This document shows, in pieces, positions 28,554-35,943 of a DNA stretch of 64,000 bases (position 1 is its first letter; each line of letters begins with the position of its first letter). Made by a program: the position numbers and the translations under genes. The stretch covers positions 1,873,424 to 1,937,423 of the forward strand of contig NZ_JH636435.1 in NCBI RefSeq assembly GCF_000255655.1, read 5' to 3'. The notes beneath the pieces are model-generated. The model ran no database searches. It saw nothing but the letters and a program-made list of their open reading frames with translations, and had not been told where the DNA came from. This DNA is from Schlesneria paludicola DSM 18645. GTDB lineage: Bacteria > Planctomycetota > Planctomycetia > Planctomycetales > Planctomycetaceae.

Positions 28554-28742
28554 CTACTCGCGGACGATTTGCAGAAGTTCGCCTTCATTTCGACGTGAAT
28601 CATATTGACCATCGGTCACTTCCGCCTTCGGTCGTGACGCAGCCTTTCGCCGTGCCACATGCAACTCAAGAGCGATACCGATGACAATCAGGGGAATCAC
28701 CAGCCATAACGGCCGCTGAGCTCGTAACCAAGTTTGAAACAT
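28554..28742 (-). CDS. Small single-pass membrane protein, unknown function
   Basis: A 62-residue protein with one clear membrane segment (LWLVIPLIVIGIALELHVA) flanked by RAQR and ARRKAASR, which would place the C-terminal half in the cytoplasm by the positive-inside rule if the N-terminus is outside, or leave both ends cytosolic. The ATG at 28742 is preceded by GGAGAAA at a proper distance. It resembles in layout the small proteins of the DUF5989 type, but I cannot confirm that. The last 18 residues are hydrophilic. Its 3' end lies next to a dispersed palindromic element, which may have altered the tail. Short length makes this call tentative. Confidence 0.45.
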   Translation of the reverse strand: MFQTWLRAQRPLWLVIPLIVIGIALELHVARRKAASRPKAEVTDGQYDSRRNEGELLQIVRE

Positions 28743-28964
28743 GGGTATTTCTCCGAGTTCAGTCGATATAAGGACTGACTCAACGGACTGAGCCGTTGAG
28801 ACAAATGACGATCGATTTTGATAGGTTTATAAGAGAACCCACGATTCTACCCATATGTAGCGGAAATTTCATTGCCGTTGACTGTCGACCGTACTTCAAA
28901 CATGTGACGGACGGCCCCTGCGGTTCGTATCAAGGCATGTGTCGCTCGGTCATCGAGACTTCGT

Positions 28965-29060
28965 AGCCTGTTGAAGTAACGGGGACTGGCTCATGCCAGC
29001 TTAAAAAACGCCATGACATCATCAACGCCACGGTGCCTGCCAAACTTACTTCAACAGGCT
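28965..29060. repeat. dispersed palindromic element with 15-base perfect terminal inverted repeats
   Basis: The 96-base element starts AGCCTGTTGAAGTAA and ends with the exact reverse complement, TTACTTCAACAGGCT. It has no coding capacity and looks like a MITE-type or REP-type unit. Related copies occur at 28440-28539 and 41306-41392, with fragments at 29089-29139 and about 63238-63290. Confidence 0.8.
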
Positions 29061-29088
29061 GTTAGGCAACTGAGAAGCGTTACGGTCC

Positions 29089-29139
29089 ATTGAAGTGAAG
29101 GGGAGTGCATCCGCAAGGTGCCTGTCCCGTCACTTCAAT
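29089..29139. repeat. short palindromic element related to the 96-base family
   Basis: Perfect 10-base arms ATTGAAGTGA / TCACTTCAAT; the interior includes AAGGTGCCTGTCCC, which matches the right half of the other family members (GGTGCCTGCC). It lies only 28 bases from the 96-base copy. Confidence 0.6.
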
Positions 29140-29433
29140 CAGGCGGAGCTTGGGATTGAGAAGAATCGTCGTCGTCACCGCCAACGCTCGGCGATTAAAT
29201 CAACGAGCACCTTCGCGCTCAAATCTTATCCGTACAATCACAACGTACTGTGTGCAGAACATTTATTACGTCTCTGTACCACATGTGTCATCATCACGTT
29301 TGTAAGTGTCTCACTAATGGATCGTCAAAGAATTCATTATTCCTCAATGAGACACAACGGACGTGACAACGCATCGTGTCGCCCGGATTGAAAGCCTCCA
29401 ATTTTTCATTCGCAACAAACCACTCGATCCCGA

Positions 29434-30879
29434 TCACGAAATGGCGGTCGGAACCGGGGCCGACTTACGCTGCAATGACCAGTTGAGCAACGGAGGCGTG
29501 ACAAAGGTGGTCACCATGACCATCACGACGACCGCAGAATAAACCGACGCCTCAATCACAGGTTTTCCATTCGAGACCAGACCTTGACCAATGGCCGCAA
29601 AGATCAGCCCCACCTCACCACGGGGAATCATTCCGAACCCAATACTCAGACGGTCAATTCCGCGGCCGATGGCTCCGAGAGAGCAGAACTGTTTCCCAAT
29701 GATCGCCGCGACGGTAATTCCAGCCGCCAGAATCAGAACTTGCGGGTCACGGAAACTCCGTAAATCTACCTGAAAACCCATCATCACGAAGAAGATCGGA
29801 ACCAGCAGCGTCGTGACGGGCAAGACCCAGTCTTCCAGTGAACGCTGATCCTGCGTCCGCAGCGCGGCATAGTGTTTCTCATCAAGAATCATCCCTGCCG
29901 CAAATGCACCGACAATCGGAGCCAGCCCCATCAGGCTCGCCGCCCAGGACAATCCAAAACAGAACAACAGGCCCGAAACCATCAGCATGCCATGCACATT
30001 CAGCTTGGCGGCAACCCGGAACAGGTAGGGGCTCAGCCAGTCGCCAAGGACGACACTGCCGATCAAAAAGACCAGCGCCTTCCCCACAATCCACGCGACG
30101 TCGACCAAATCCGCGGTTCCATGGATAATGACGGCCTGAACGACCGCCAGCAGCACAAGACCCAAAACGTCATCAATGACCGCTGCCCCAAGCACGATCT
30201 TGGCGACATCAGTATCACTCTTGCCGAGATCCTTAAAGACGCGCGCAGTGATCCCCACACTCGTCGCGGAAAGAGTCGCTCCCAGAAACAGATGCACGTG
30301 CCACGAATGATTCGGCAGCATCCACTGGCCGACAAACCAGCCAAGACTGAACGGTGCAACCACGCCCAAGATCGCAACCAGGAGTGACGACCAGCCAACC
30401 TTGACCATGTCGCGAACACTGGATTCCAGCCCCACTTCAAACAGAAGCAAGATCACACCAATCCGCGCTAGCATGTCGAGCGTCAACGCGACAAGGCCGG
30501 TCACCTGTGTCCCATGATCCGCAGGGCTTGCCGGACGAAGGAATTCGACCCCGTCAAAACCGGCGAGTAAAAGATTTCCCAACAATACCCCGACCAGTAG
30601 TTCACCAAGCACGGCCGGCTGCCTCAGACGGACCGCAATGGCACCACCGGCTTTCGCCGCAAACAACACGATCGACAGTCCTAGCAGCACGGGCGTGACC
30701 GGGTCATGATGACCGGCCGGATGTTGCGTTTCACCTGCATGACTTTCCACAGCCAGGGCGTCTGCGACAGCAGACGAATCGGCGTGAACACGTGGTTGAG
30801 TGACGAAGAACATCAGCATCCATGTCACGGCGAGCAACAGGCCCGGCAGCAGAATTCGACGTCGGACGCGTTGTCTCAT
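29434..30879 (-). CDS. CPA2-type Na+/H+ (or K+/H+) antiporter
   Basis: About 481 residues with a hydrophobic N-terminal signal-like segment, a short His-rich stretch (GETQHPAGHHDP) and about 12 membrane segments. Family features include the LLLFEVGLE segment, the paired aspartates in AAVIDDVLGLVLLA (ion-binding site of CPA2 exchangers) and the IPRGEVGLIFA segment near the C-terminus. No TrkA-type regulatory domain follows, so this is the short form. It exchanges protons for Na+ or K+ at the cytoplasmic membrane. ATG at 30879 is used; an in-frame GTG at 30930 is possible. The nearby NhaR-like regulator and small membrane protein suggest one sodium/pH-response locus. Confidence 0.9.
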   Translation of the reverse strand: MRQRVRRRILLPGLLLAVTWMLMFFVTQPRVHADSSAVADALAVESHAGETQHPAGHHDPVTPVLLGLSIVLFAAKAGGAIAVRLRQPAVLGELLVGVLLGNLLLAGFDGVEFLRPASPADHGTQVTGLVALTLDMLARIGVILLLFEVGLESSVRDMVKVGWSSLLVAILGVVAPFSLGWFVGQWMLPNHSWHVHLFLGATLSATSVGITARVFKDLGKSDTDVAKIVLGAAVIDDVLGLVLLAVVQAVIIHGTADLVDVAWIVGKALVFLIGSVVLGDWLSPYLFRVAAKLNVHGMLMVSGLLFCFGLSWAASLMGLAPIVGAFAAGMILDEKHYAALRTQDQRSLEDWVLPVTTLLVPIFFVMMGFQVDLRSFRDPQVLILAAGITVAAIIGKQFCSLGAIGRGIDRLSIGFGMIPRGEVGLIFAAIGQGLVSNGKPVIEASVYSAVVVMVMVTTFVTPPLLNWSLQRKSAPVPTAIS

Positions 30880-31108
30880 TATTTTTATCCGCAGCTTTCT
30901 CAACGATCGCTGAACTCGATGACCGTTCACAATTGTGACGCTCTATCTACCAATCGACACGAGTCAGAATTCGTGACAGCTTTCGAATTCCTGCGAGTCT
31001 TCGTTTAACCCAGAGCCACACACGAAGGCGGTTTTTGAAGCGGTGCACTTCCCCCACAATCGTATATCGGAATTCTCGCTACACAATTGTGCCGCGCCAC
31101 CGGCAACG

Positions 31109-31528
31109 TCAACTCGGAATCCGACCGCCGATGACGTTCGCCACGATCCATGCCATGGAGCCGCCAACAAGCCAAACCAAAGTGTACCGATGCAGTTGCT
31201 CCTTCGTCGTGATTTCGCCCACGGTATTTGCGCGTTCTCCTGACATAAACCCCAGCCATCGCGCCGCCACGGTACCCGCCAGAATCACCACAAACCCGAT
31301 GTCGGTCGACGCCACCCAACCATCGTTCGTCGTCGCAATTCTCGCCAGCGACAATGCCAGAAGTGCCGGTCCCGCGAAACACCAGACCATCCGATAGAAG
31401 ATCAGGCTGAGCGACGTAATCGGGCGTGCCGCGCTCTCCGTTGCGGAAGAAGCCTCCTTTCTGCCGAGGTCGATTCGTGTTTCGATTGGTTTCTCGGCAA
31501 CAGCAAGGCTATTTTTTTTGAATGCCAT
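31109..31528 (-). CDS. Small three-helix membrane protein, unknown function
   Basis: A 139-residue protein with a hydrophilic N-terminal 40 residues and three predicted membrane segments (IFYRMVWCFAGPALLALSLA, IGFVVILAGTVAARWLGFM, LVWLVGGSMAWIVANVIGG). ATG at 31528 is preceded by GGAG at 8 bases, which supports translation. It lies upstream of the antiporter on the same strand (230 bases apart) and divergent from the NhaR-like gene. It may share their regulation, but I recognise no family. The overlapping frame at 31005-31382 has a Gly/Arg-rich shadow composition and is not used. Confidence 0.65.
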   Translation of the reverse strand: MAFKKNSLAVAEKPIETRIDLGRKEASSATESAARPITSLSLIFYRMVWCFAGPALLALSLARIATTNDGWVASTDIGFVVILAGTVAARWLGFMSGERANTVGEITTKEQLHRYTLVWLVGGSMAWIVANVIGGRIPS

Positions 31529-31781
31529 ATCGAAGCTCCTTCATCCTGTCTGTGGCCGCAACATGCACGGAAGGCGCCTGCGGCACGACTGTCTCATTCA
31601 CTCAAGGCGGGCTTGCACAAGCCAATCGAGGCACACCGCGCGAGCACCACGGAAGCGTGCTCCTCTCAATCGCGCGATACGTAACAACGTCAACCGAGCT
31701 TCTCAGCCCGGTGATCGCTGGGAAAACCTCGTTTGCCCTTTTTACATGCCACATCGTAGGCGAGGCTCGACGATCGCGACA

Positions 31782-31820
31782 AATCGATATAAACCGATTG
31801 ATTCATAGATAAAATCTATG
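31782..31820. promoter_or_regulatory. two symmetrical sites upstream of the NhaR-like gene
   Basis: An A/T-rich patch in the divergent promoter region. AATCG-N8-CGATT spans 31782-31799, and CATAGAT-AAA-ATCTATG is a 17-base inverted repeat at 31804-31820, ending 13 bases before the regulator start. Such symmetry close to the start fits a LysR-type autoregulatory site. Binding is inferred, not shown. Confidence 0.4.
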
Positions 31821-31833
31821 TATTGTAAATGAC

Positions 31834-32733
31834 ATGAATCAACTCAACTTCCAGCATCTGTTCTACTTCTGGACTGTCGCCCGTGAAGGCACGATCGCGA
31901 AGGCGTGCAAGATTCTGTTTCTGACACAGCCGACAATCAGCGCTCAACTCCGGTCACTCGAGAAAGCCGCCGGTGCAAAGCTCTTCGAACGATCGGGCCG
32001 ACATCTGGTCCTAACCGAGACCGGCCAGACCGTCTTCCGCTACGCCGAAGAGATTTTCTCACTCAGCCGTGAACTGCAAGAAACGCTCAGTGGCCGCCCC
32101 TCGGGCCGTACGCGCAAATTGGTGGTCGGCGTCGCCGACGTCTTGCCGGGAATGATTGTGTACCGTCTGCTTGAGCCGGTACTGAACCTGCCCGAGCCCG
32201 TTCAGCTCGTGTGCCATGATGACAAGACTGAAAAACTTTTGGCGCGATTGGCGATCAATGAACTGGATGTCGTATTGTCAGACGTTCCTGCGAGTCCATT
32301 CGTCAACGTGCGTGCGTTCAATCATCTACTCGGCGAATGTGCGGTCTCATTCATGGCCAGTGCCGACCTGGCGGCGAAGTATCGGCGCGGCTTCCCCCAA
32401 TCGCTGAACGGCGCGCCGTTCCTGCTGCCAATGGAAGGCAGTTCCCTGCGTCGCTCGCTCGATCAGTGGTTCGACGCCTTGGAAATTAGGCCGATGGTCC
32501 GGGGGGAATTCGGGGACTGCGACCTGTTCGAGGTCTTCGGCTCGGGCGGAGCGGGTGTGTTTGCGGTTCCGACTGTCGTTGAACAAAGCATTCAGCAGCA
32601 ACACCGCGTCGAGTTGCTGGGACGAGTCGACTCGATCAAAGAACGATTCTTTGCCATTTCCGTCGAAAAACGACTCAAGCATCCCGCAGTGGTCGCCATT
32701 ACCGATGCGGCACGCCAACGACTGTTCGAATAG
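31834..32733 (+). CDS. nhaR: NhaR-like LysR-family transcriptional regulator
   Basis: A 299-residue LysR-type regulator. The N-terminal winged HTH reads FQHLFYFWTVAREGTIAKACKILFLTQPTISAQLRSLE, with the NhaR-style FYFWTVAREG opening rather than the usual LRYFVAVAE. The effector-binding domain follows (from about 90; VVGVADVLPGMIVYRLLEP). NhaR activates nhaA in enterobacteria and responds to Na+. Here the gene is divergent from a small membrane protein and a CPA2 antiporter on the other strand, consistent with control of sodium or pH homeostasis. ATG at 31834. Direct regulation of the antiporter is an inference from position and family. Confidence 0.85.
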   Translation: MNQLNFQHLFYFWTVAREGTIAKACKILFLTQPTISAQLRSLEKAAGAKLFERSGRHLVLTETGQTVFRYAEEIFSLSRELQETLSGRPSGRTRKLVVGVADVLPGMIVYRLLEPVLNLPEPVQLVCHDDKTEKLLARLAINELDVVLSDVPASPFVNVRAFNHLLGECAVSFMASADLAAKYRRGFPQSLNGAPFLLPMEGSSLRRSLDQWFDALEIRPMVRGEFGDCDLFEVFGSGGAGVFAVPTVVEQSIQQQHRVELLGRVDSIKERFFAISVEKRLKHPAVVAITDAARQRLFE

Positions 32734-32992
32734 TGGCGCCGCCACGCTGTCCAGACAGGTAGACGAGTTTCACTCGTGGGTCTACGTGCTCTGAGTTTCT
32801 CGACCCGCACTTCATGCCTGAAACACCCCGAAAAATGTCTTACCCCCCCTGCAAACGTCTCGCAGGCCGGATGAAAATTGCCGTTGCGGAAACAAATCGT
32901 TCATGAGAAAAACCGTTCGCCGGGCATGGCGACACGGGTCGCGGTACGTCTGGTAAGAATCTCCGCGACAAGCGCAACGCGAAGATCCTGCA

Positions 32993-34333
32993 ATGTTTCG
33001 GTGGCCAGATAACGCTGCAAGAAGCAAAAAACCGATGTGTCAATGGGCAGTCATGGAATCGACAGGATCAGACGCTTCGCGTGACAAATGCGTCGCCCTG
33101 CGCGATGTCCAGGCGAAAGTCCCGGATTGCGGTGATTCGAGATTGAGCCATCTCTTCAAGAGGTTGATCCCATTTCATCGGTCAGGCACGCTCGCCTTGG
33201 TTGCCCTCTGCGTGTTGGCCATCAGCACGATCGGCTGGACTGCCGACCCGTTCGCCGCGGACGACATGCCTAGCTTGTCCGGAGAATTCGCCGTCGGAAA
33301 AGATGGACGCATGATCCTGTTACCAATCGAAATGGAAGGACGAGTTCTCCAGTTCCTGTTGGATACAGGCGCGTGCCGTACCGGTTTCGATCTGAGCTTA
33401 CGCGATACACTTGGCACCACGGTGGGACGCCAGCGATTGCAGACGCCTGCCGGGATCACAAACGTTGAAACATTTCATTGGCCGAAAATCTCTCTTAATG
33501 GACAGTCACTCAAATCGGACCTGAACGTGGTTTGTGTTGATCTCACCGATCTGCGTCAGGCCTCCAGCAAGCAAATCGATGGCGTGCTGGGCATGGACAT
33601 CCTGCGTTCTCAACGCCTGACGATTGATTTTGACCGTGGAACGCTCACCTTCATGGACTCGTTGCTGCAGCCGCGATCAAGGCTAGGAACCCGGCTTGCA
33701 CTCGGTTTTTTCGAAAGTGGAGTTCCTTATCTGACAGGATCGGTTGGCGACATACACCCAGAACGATTTCTGATCGATACTGGAGCACAAGGAAATTCTC
33801 TGAATCCGGAACTGTTCGATCGGCTCGTCGAGAAACAACATCTGCGAGCAGGCGGCCCCTTTTCGAGTGTCACCGTCGCAGGACCGGTTCAAGGGGGACG
33901 CGGATATCTCGATCACCTTGCAATTGGTCCGATTCACCACGAAGGATTGAGAATGTCCCGCGTGGGTCCGAGTTCCATCGGACTGCGGTATCTCTCTCGC
34001 TACCGAGTGACTTTCGATTTCCCTGATCGAGCCGTCTACCTGCGAACCGGCGCTGATCATGCGAAACCAGAACCACATGCCAGTTGCGGGATGTCCTTGC
34101 GCTGGATCAGTGGCAACGTGACTGTGGAATCGGTCAAGCCAACGAGCCCCGCTGCCAGGGCGGAAATCCAACCGAGCGACGTTCTGGTGCGAATCGACGG
34201 CAAATCGGCAACGGAATTCGACCAGTTCGCAATGCGGCAACTTCTCACGTACGAGCCCGGTCGCAAAGTCTCCTTCCGCCTGCTCCGTAAAGGCCGGGAA
34301 ATTTCCACCGAACTGGTGCTCGAAGAGGACTGA
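32993..34333 (+). CDS. Retropepsin-like aspartic protease with two catalytic lobes and a C-terminal PDZ domain
   Basis: A 446-residue protein. After a membrane or signal segment (LALVALCVLAISTIGWTAD, about residues 67-85) come two retropepsin-like lobes in one chain. The first has Asp124 in FLLDTGACRTG, the second Asp262 in FLIDTGAQGNS. Each DTGA motif would give one catalytic Asp, so the chain could form a complete active site without dimerising. A PDZ domain (about 365-446; SVKPTSPAARAEIQPSDVLVRIDGKS) may recognise C-termini. Periplasmic or membrane-tethered protease. Starts at 32993 (used), 33035 or 33053 are all possible; no ribosome binding site decides. A lipoprotein hydrolase starts 26 bases later, likely one operon. 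Confidence 0.8.
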   Translation: MFRWPDNAARSKKPMCQWAVMESTGSDASRDKCVALRDVQAKVPDCGDSRLSHLFKRLIPFHRSGTLALVALCVLAISTIGWTADPFAADDMPSLSGEFAVGKDGRMILLPIEMEGRVLQFLLDTGACRTGFDLSLRDTLGTTVGRQRLQTPAGITNVETFHWPKISLNGQSLKSDLNVVCVDLTDLRQASSKQIDGVLGMDILRSQRLTIDFDRGTLTFMDSLLQPRSRLGTRLALGFFESGVPYLTGSVGDIHPERFLIDTGAQGNSLNPELFDRLVEKQHLRAGGPFSSVTVAGPVQGGRGYLDHLAIGPIHHEGLRMSRVGPSSIGLRYLSRYRVTFDFPDRAVYLRTGADHAKPEPHASCGMSLRWISGNVTVESVKPTSPAARAEIQPSDVLVRIDGKSATEFDQFAMRQLLTYEPGRKVSFRLLRKGREISTELVLEED

Positions 34334-34359
34334 ATCGTGCGATGCAGTAAGAATTCATC

Positions 34360-35160
34360 GTGAACACCACGCTCGTGCCTCGAACGCGCATCGGGCTGAG
34401 TCTCATCACTGCATTGATTTGCGTGATGCCGAGTCTTGGTTGCGCGCGTCTGATGAATCTCCATTTGACCGATTCGCATCCTCAGGGACTGACACTCGTT
34501 CTGACGGGAATTGAAAGCGCGCACCTGGGCCATGCATCATTCGTACGCGGCCTCAAACGGGGTGGCGTCGAGTCCGAGATCGAGATCGTCGATTGGACAA
34601 CCGGCACTCCGGCGCTCATGCTTTATCACCTCATGTCCGAGAGTCGAAACCGCGCGCAGGCGACACTGATTGCCAGCAAGATTGTCCATTTTCAGGACGC
34701 CCATCCAGGCTGCCCGGTCAATCTGATCGGGCACTCGGGGGGCGGTGGAATGGTGCTTCTGACACTCGACGCCTTACCCGCCGATCGTCAGGTTGATTCC
34801 GCCATTCTTCTGGCGGCGGCAATCTCACCCGACTACGACCTCAGATCCGCGCTCTGCAAAGTCCGTCGCGGCATTTGGAACTATTCATCACAAATCGGCG
34901 ACGCACCGTTGCTCGTCGCTGGCACGACACTCTTCGGCACCATCGATCGCCACTACGGCCCCGCAGCCGGTGCGACCGGATTCCACGTCCCGAACAACCC
35001 CTATGACTTTCAGCTCTACCATCAAAAACTCTTCCAACGTCCATACGATTTCTCCATGGCTCTCGACGGAAACTTCAGCAATCACTACGGCCCCATGAGC
35101 CCCCGCTTTGCTCGACGCGAACTAGCCCCGATTCTGCTCGCGCGAAACACGACTGACTGA
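34360..35160 (+). CDS. Lipoprotein alpha/beta hydrolase
   Basis: A 266-residue protein with a lipoprotein signal: the lipobox SLGC places the acylated Cys at position 28. The hydrolase part has a strand TLVLTGIE, the nucleophile elbow GHSGGG with Ser126, and a possible oxyanion-hole region near GIES. Candidate acid and base residues are not certain; a late His in SNHYG may serve. It would sit on the membrane facing outward and hydrolyse an ester, substrate unknown. GTG start at 34360. It follows the retropepsin/PDZ gene after 26 bases, so the two may act in the same compartment. Confidence 0.75.
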   Translation: MNTTLVPRTRIGLSLITALICVMPSLGCARLMNLHLTDSHPQGLTLVLTGIESAHLGHASFVRGLKRGGVESEIEIVDWTTGTPALMLYHLMSESRNRAQATLIASKIVHFQDAHPGCPVNLIGHSGGGGMVLLTLDALPADRQVDSAILLAAAISPDYDLRSALCKVRRGIWNYSSQIGDAPLLVAGTTLFGTIDRHYGPAAGATGFHVPNNPYDFQLYHQKLFQRPYDFSMALDGNFSNHYGPMSPRFARRELAPILLARNTTD

Positions 35161-35240
35161 CGGCGAAACGGACGAACGCGGCAGATTTCCCAGCCATCGG
35201 CAGACCTTCCAAACTCTTGGAAACGACAGAGACATTCCTC

Positions 35241-35265
35241 GTTACCAAGCTCCGTTTGGTAACGC
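35241..35265. repeat. hairpin repeat (copy 2 of 2 in window)
   Basis: Arms CGTTACCAA / TTGGTAACG around a 7-base loop, followed by CTCCTTATGAT. It matches the copy at 6412-6435 in stem and in right-hand flank. Confidence 0.65.
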
Positions 35266-35427
35266 TCCTTATGATTTTGTTTTTCCTCGAACAGAATCAT
35301 GATCAGGGCCACGCAGGCACATTCCCGGGGTGTAAAAAGCATTGCCAAGCGAAGCATTCCCAACCCGCCGTAAATTATGTTCATCAAAAAAGCGACTCTC
35401 ACGGGAATGAGCTCTCAGAACGATGTC

Positions 35428-35471
35428 GGACCGGTATCCTGCCACCACAAAGCAGTGCAGGATACCGGTCC
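35428..35471. other. 15-base perfect stem-loop
   Basis: GGACCGGTATCCTGC pairs exactly with GCAGGATACCGGTCC across a 14-base loop. No T-tract follows on either strand, so it is not a standard terminator. It lies between two same-strand genes and could be a transcript-stability element, an attenuator or a palindromic repeat. Confidence 0.55.
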
Positions 35472-35943
35472 CAGGGAAGTGATCGATTCACGCCAGCCAA
35501 GGGGAAGACAGCGGGAATTGCGCATTTCCACGCAGGACGCCCCCAATTAAGACGCGTGTTGAAAAAGCGTCGGACAAATCATGGCTGGCCTCTGCGATGA
35601 TTCTCCAACGGCAATCCAGAATCACTGATTGATCCGTTACCCCAACATCGGTAGTGTAGCGCGTGGATCGATTTTCTCTTGCCTCGAATCCCATCGGCAT
35701 CGGTGCTCAAGCCGATGGATTCAGTGAGGAAGCTAGTCAAATCAGCTTACTCACTCTGCAAATGATTGAAAGACGGAGCCCAGTCCCGCCAAAACGGACA
35801 AGCGCCTTGAAGTCGCTCAGTGGAGGTGCTTGTGCCCGTATTTTTCAATTGCTTGCAAGGGATTGCGACGACACGGCGCGCGTGCTGTCAGTCAGACAAC
35901 CGTTCCAATGGGCCATCTTTATTGCTTTTCGATCGAGACTCTC

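Larger units (their letters stand above)
28236..29433. other. gene-poor region with dispersed palindromic elements
   Basis: About 1.2 kb between the histidine kinase and the antiporter. It holds three related palindromic elements (28440-28539, 28965-29060, 29089-29139), one small minus-strand membrane-protein gene (28554-28742) and, upstream of that gene, a hairpin with 8-base arms (28779-28786 / 28793-28800, CTCAACGG / CCGTTGAG). Other frames are short, overlap the repeats and are not supported. Confidence 0.55.
35161..35943. other. intergenic region with a repeat hairpin and a strong stem-loop
   Basis: About 780 bases between the lipoprotein hydrolase and the Ser/Thr kinase. It contains the second copy of the ACCAAG hairpin (35241-35265) and a 15-base stem-loop (35428-35471). 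The kinase frame is open upstream to 35830, but that part is unlike kinase N-termini. Other frames here are not convincing. Confidence 0.5.

Noticed and set aside
28304..28612. Minus-strand 102-codon frame
   Set aside because: It runs through a dispersed palindromic element and has no family likeness; the smaller membrane protein at 28554-28742 is better supported.
31005..31382. Minus-strand 125-codon frame near the antiporter
   Set aside because: Its Gly/Arg/His-rich composition is a shadow of the membrane protein at 31109-31528, which has proper membrane segments and a GGAG ribosome binding site.
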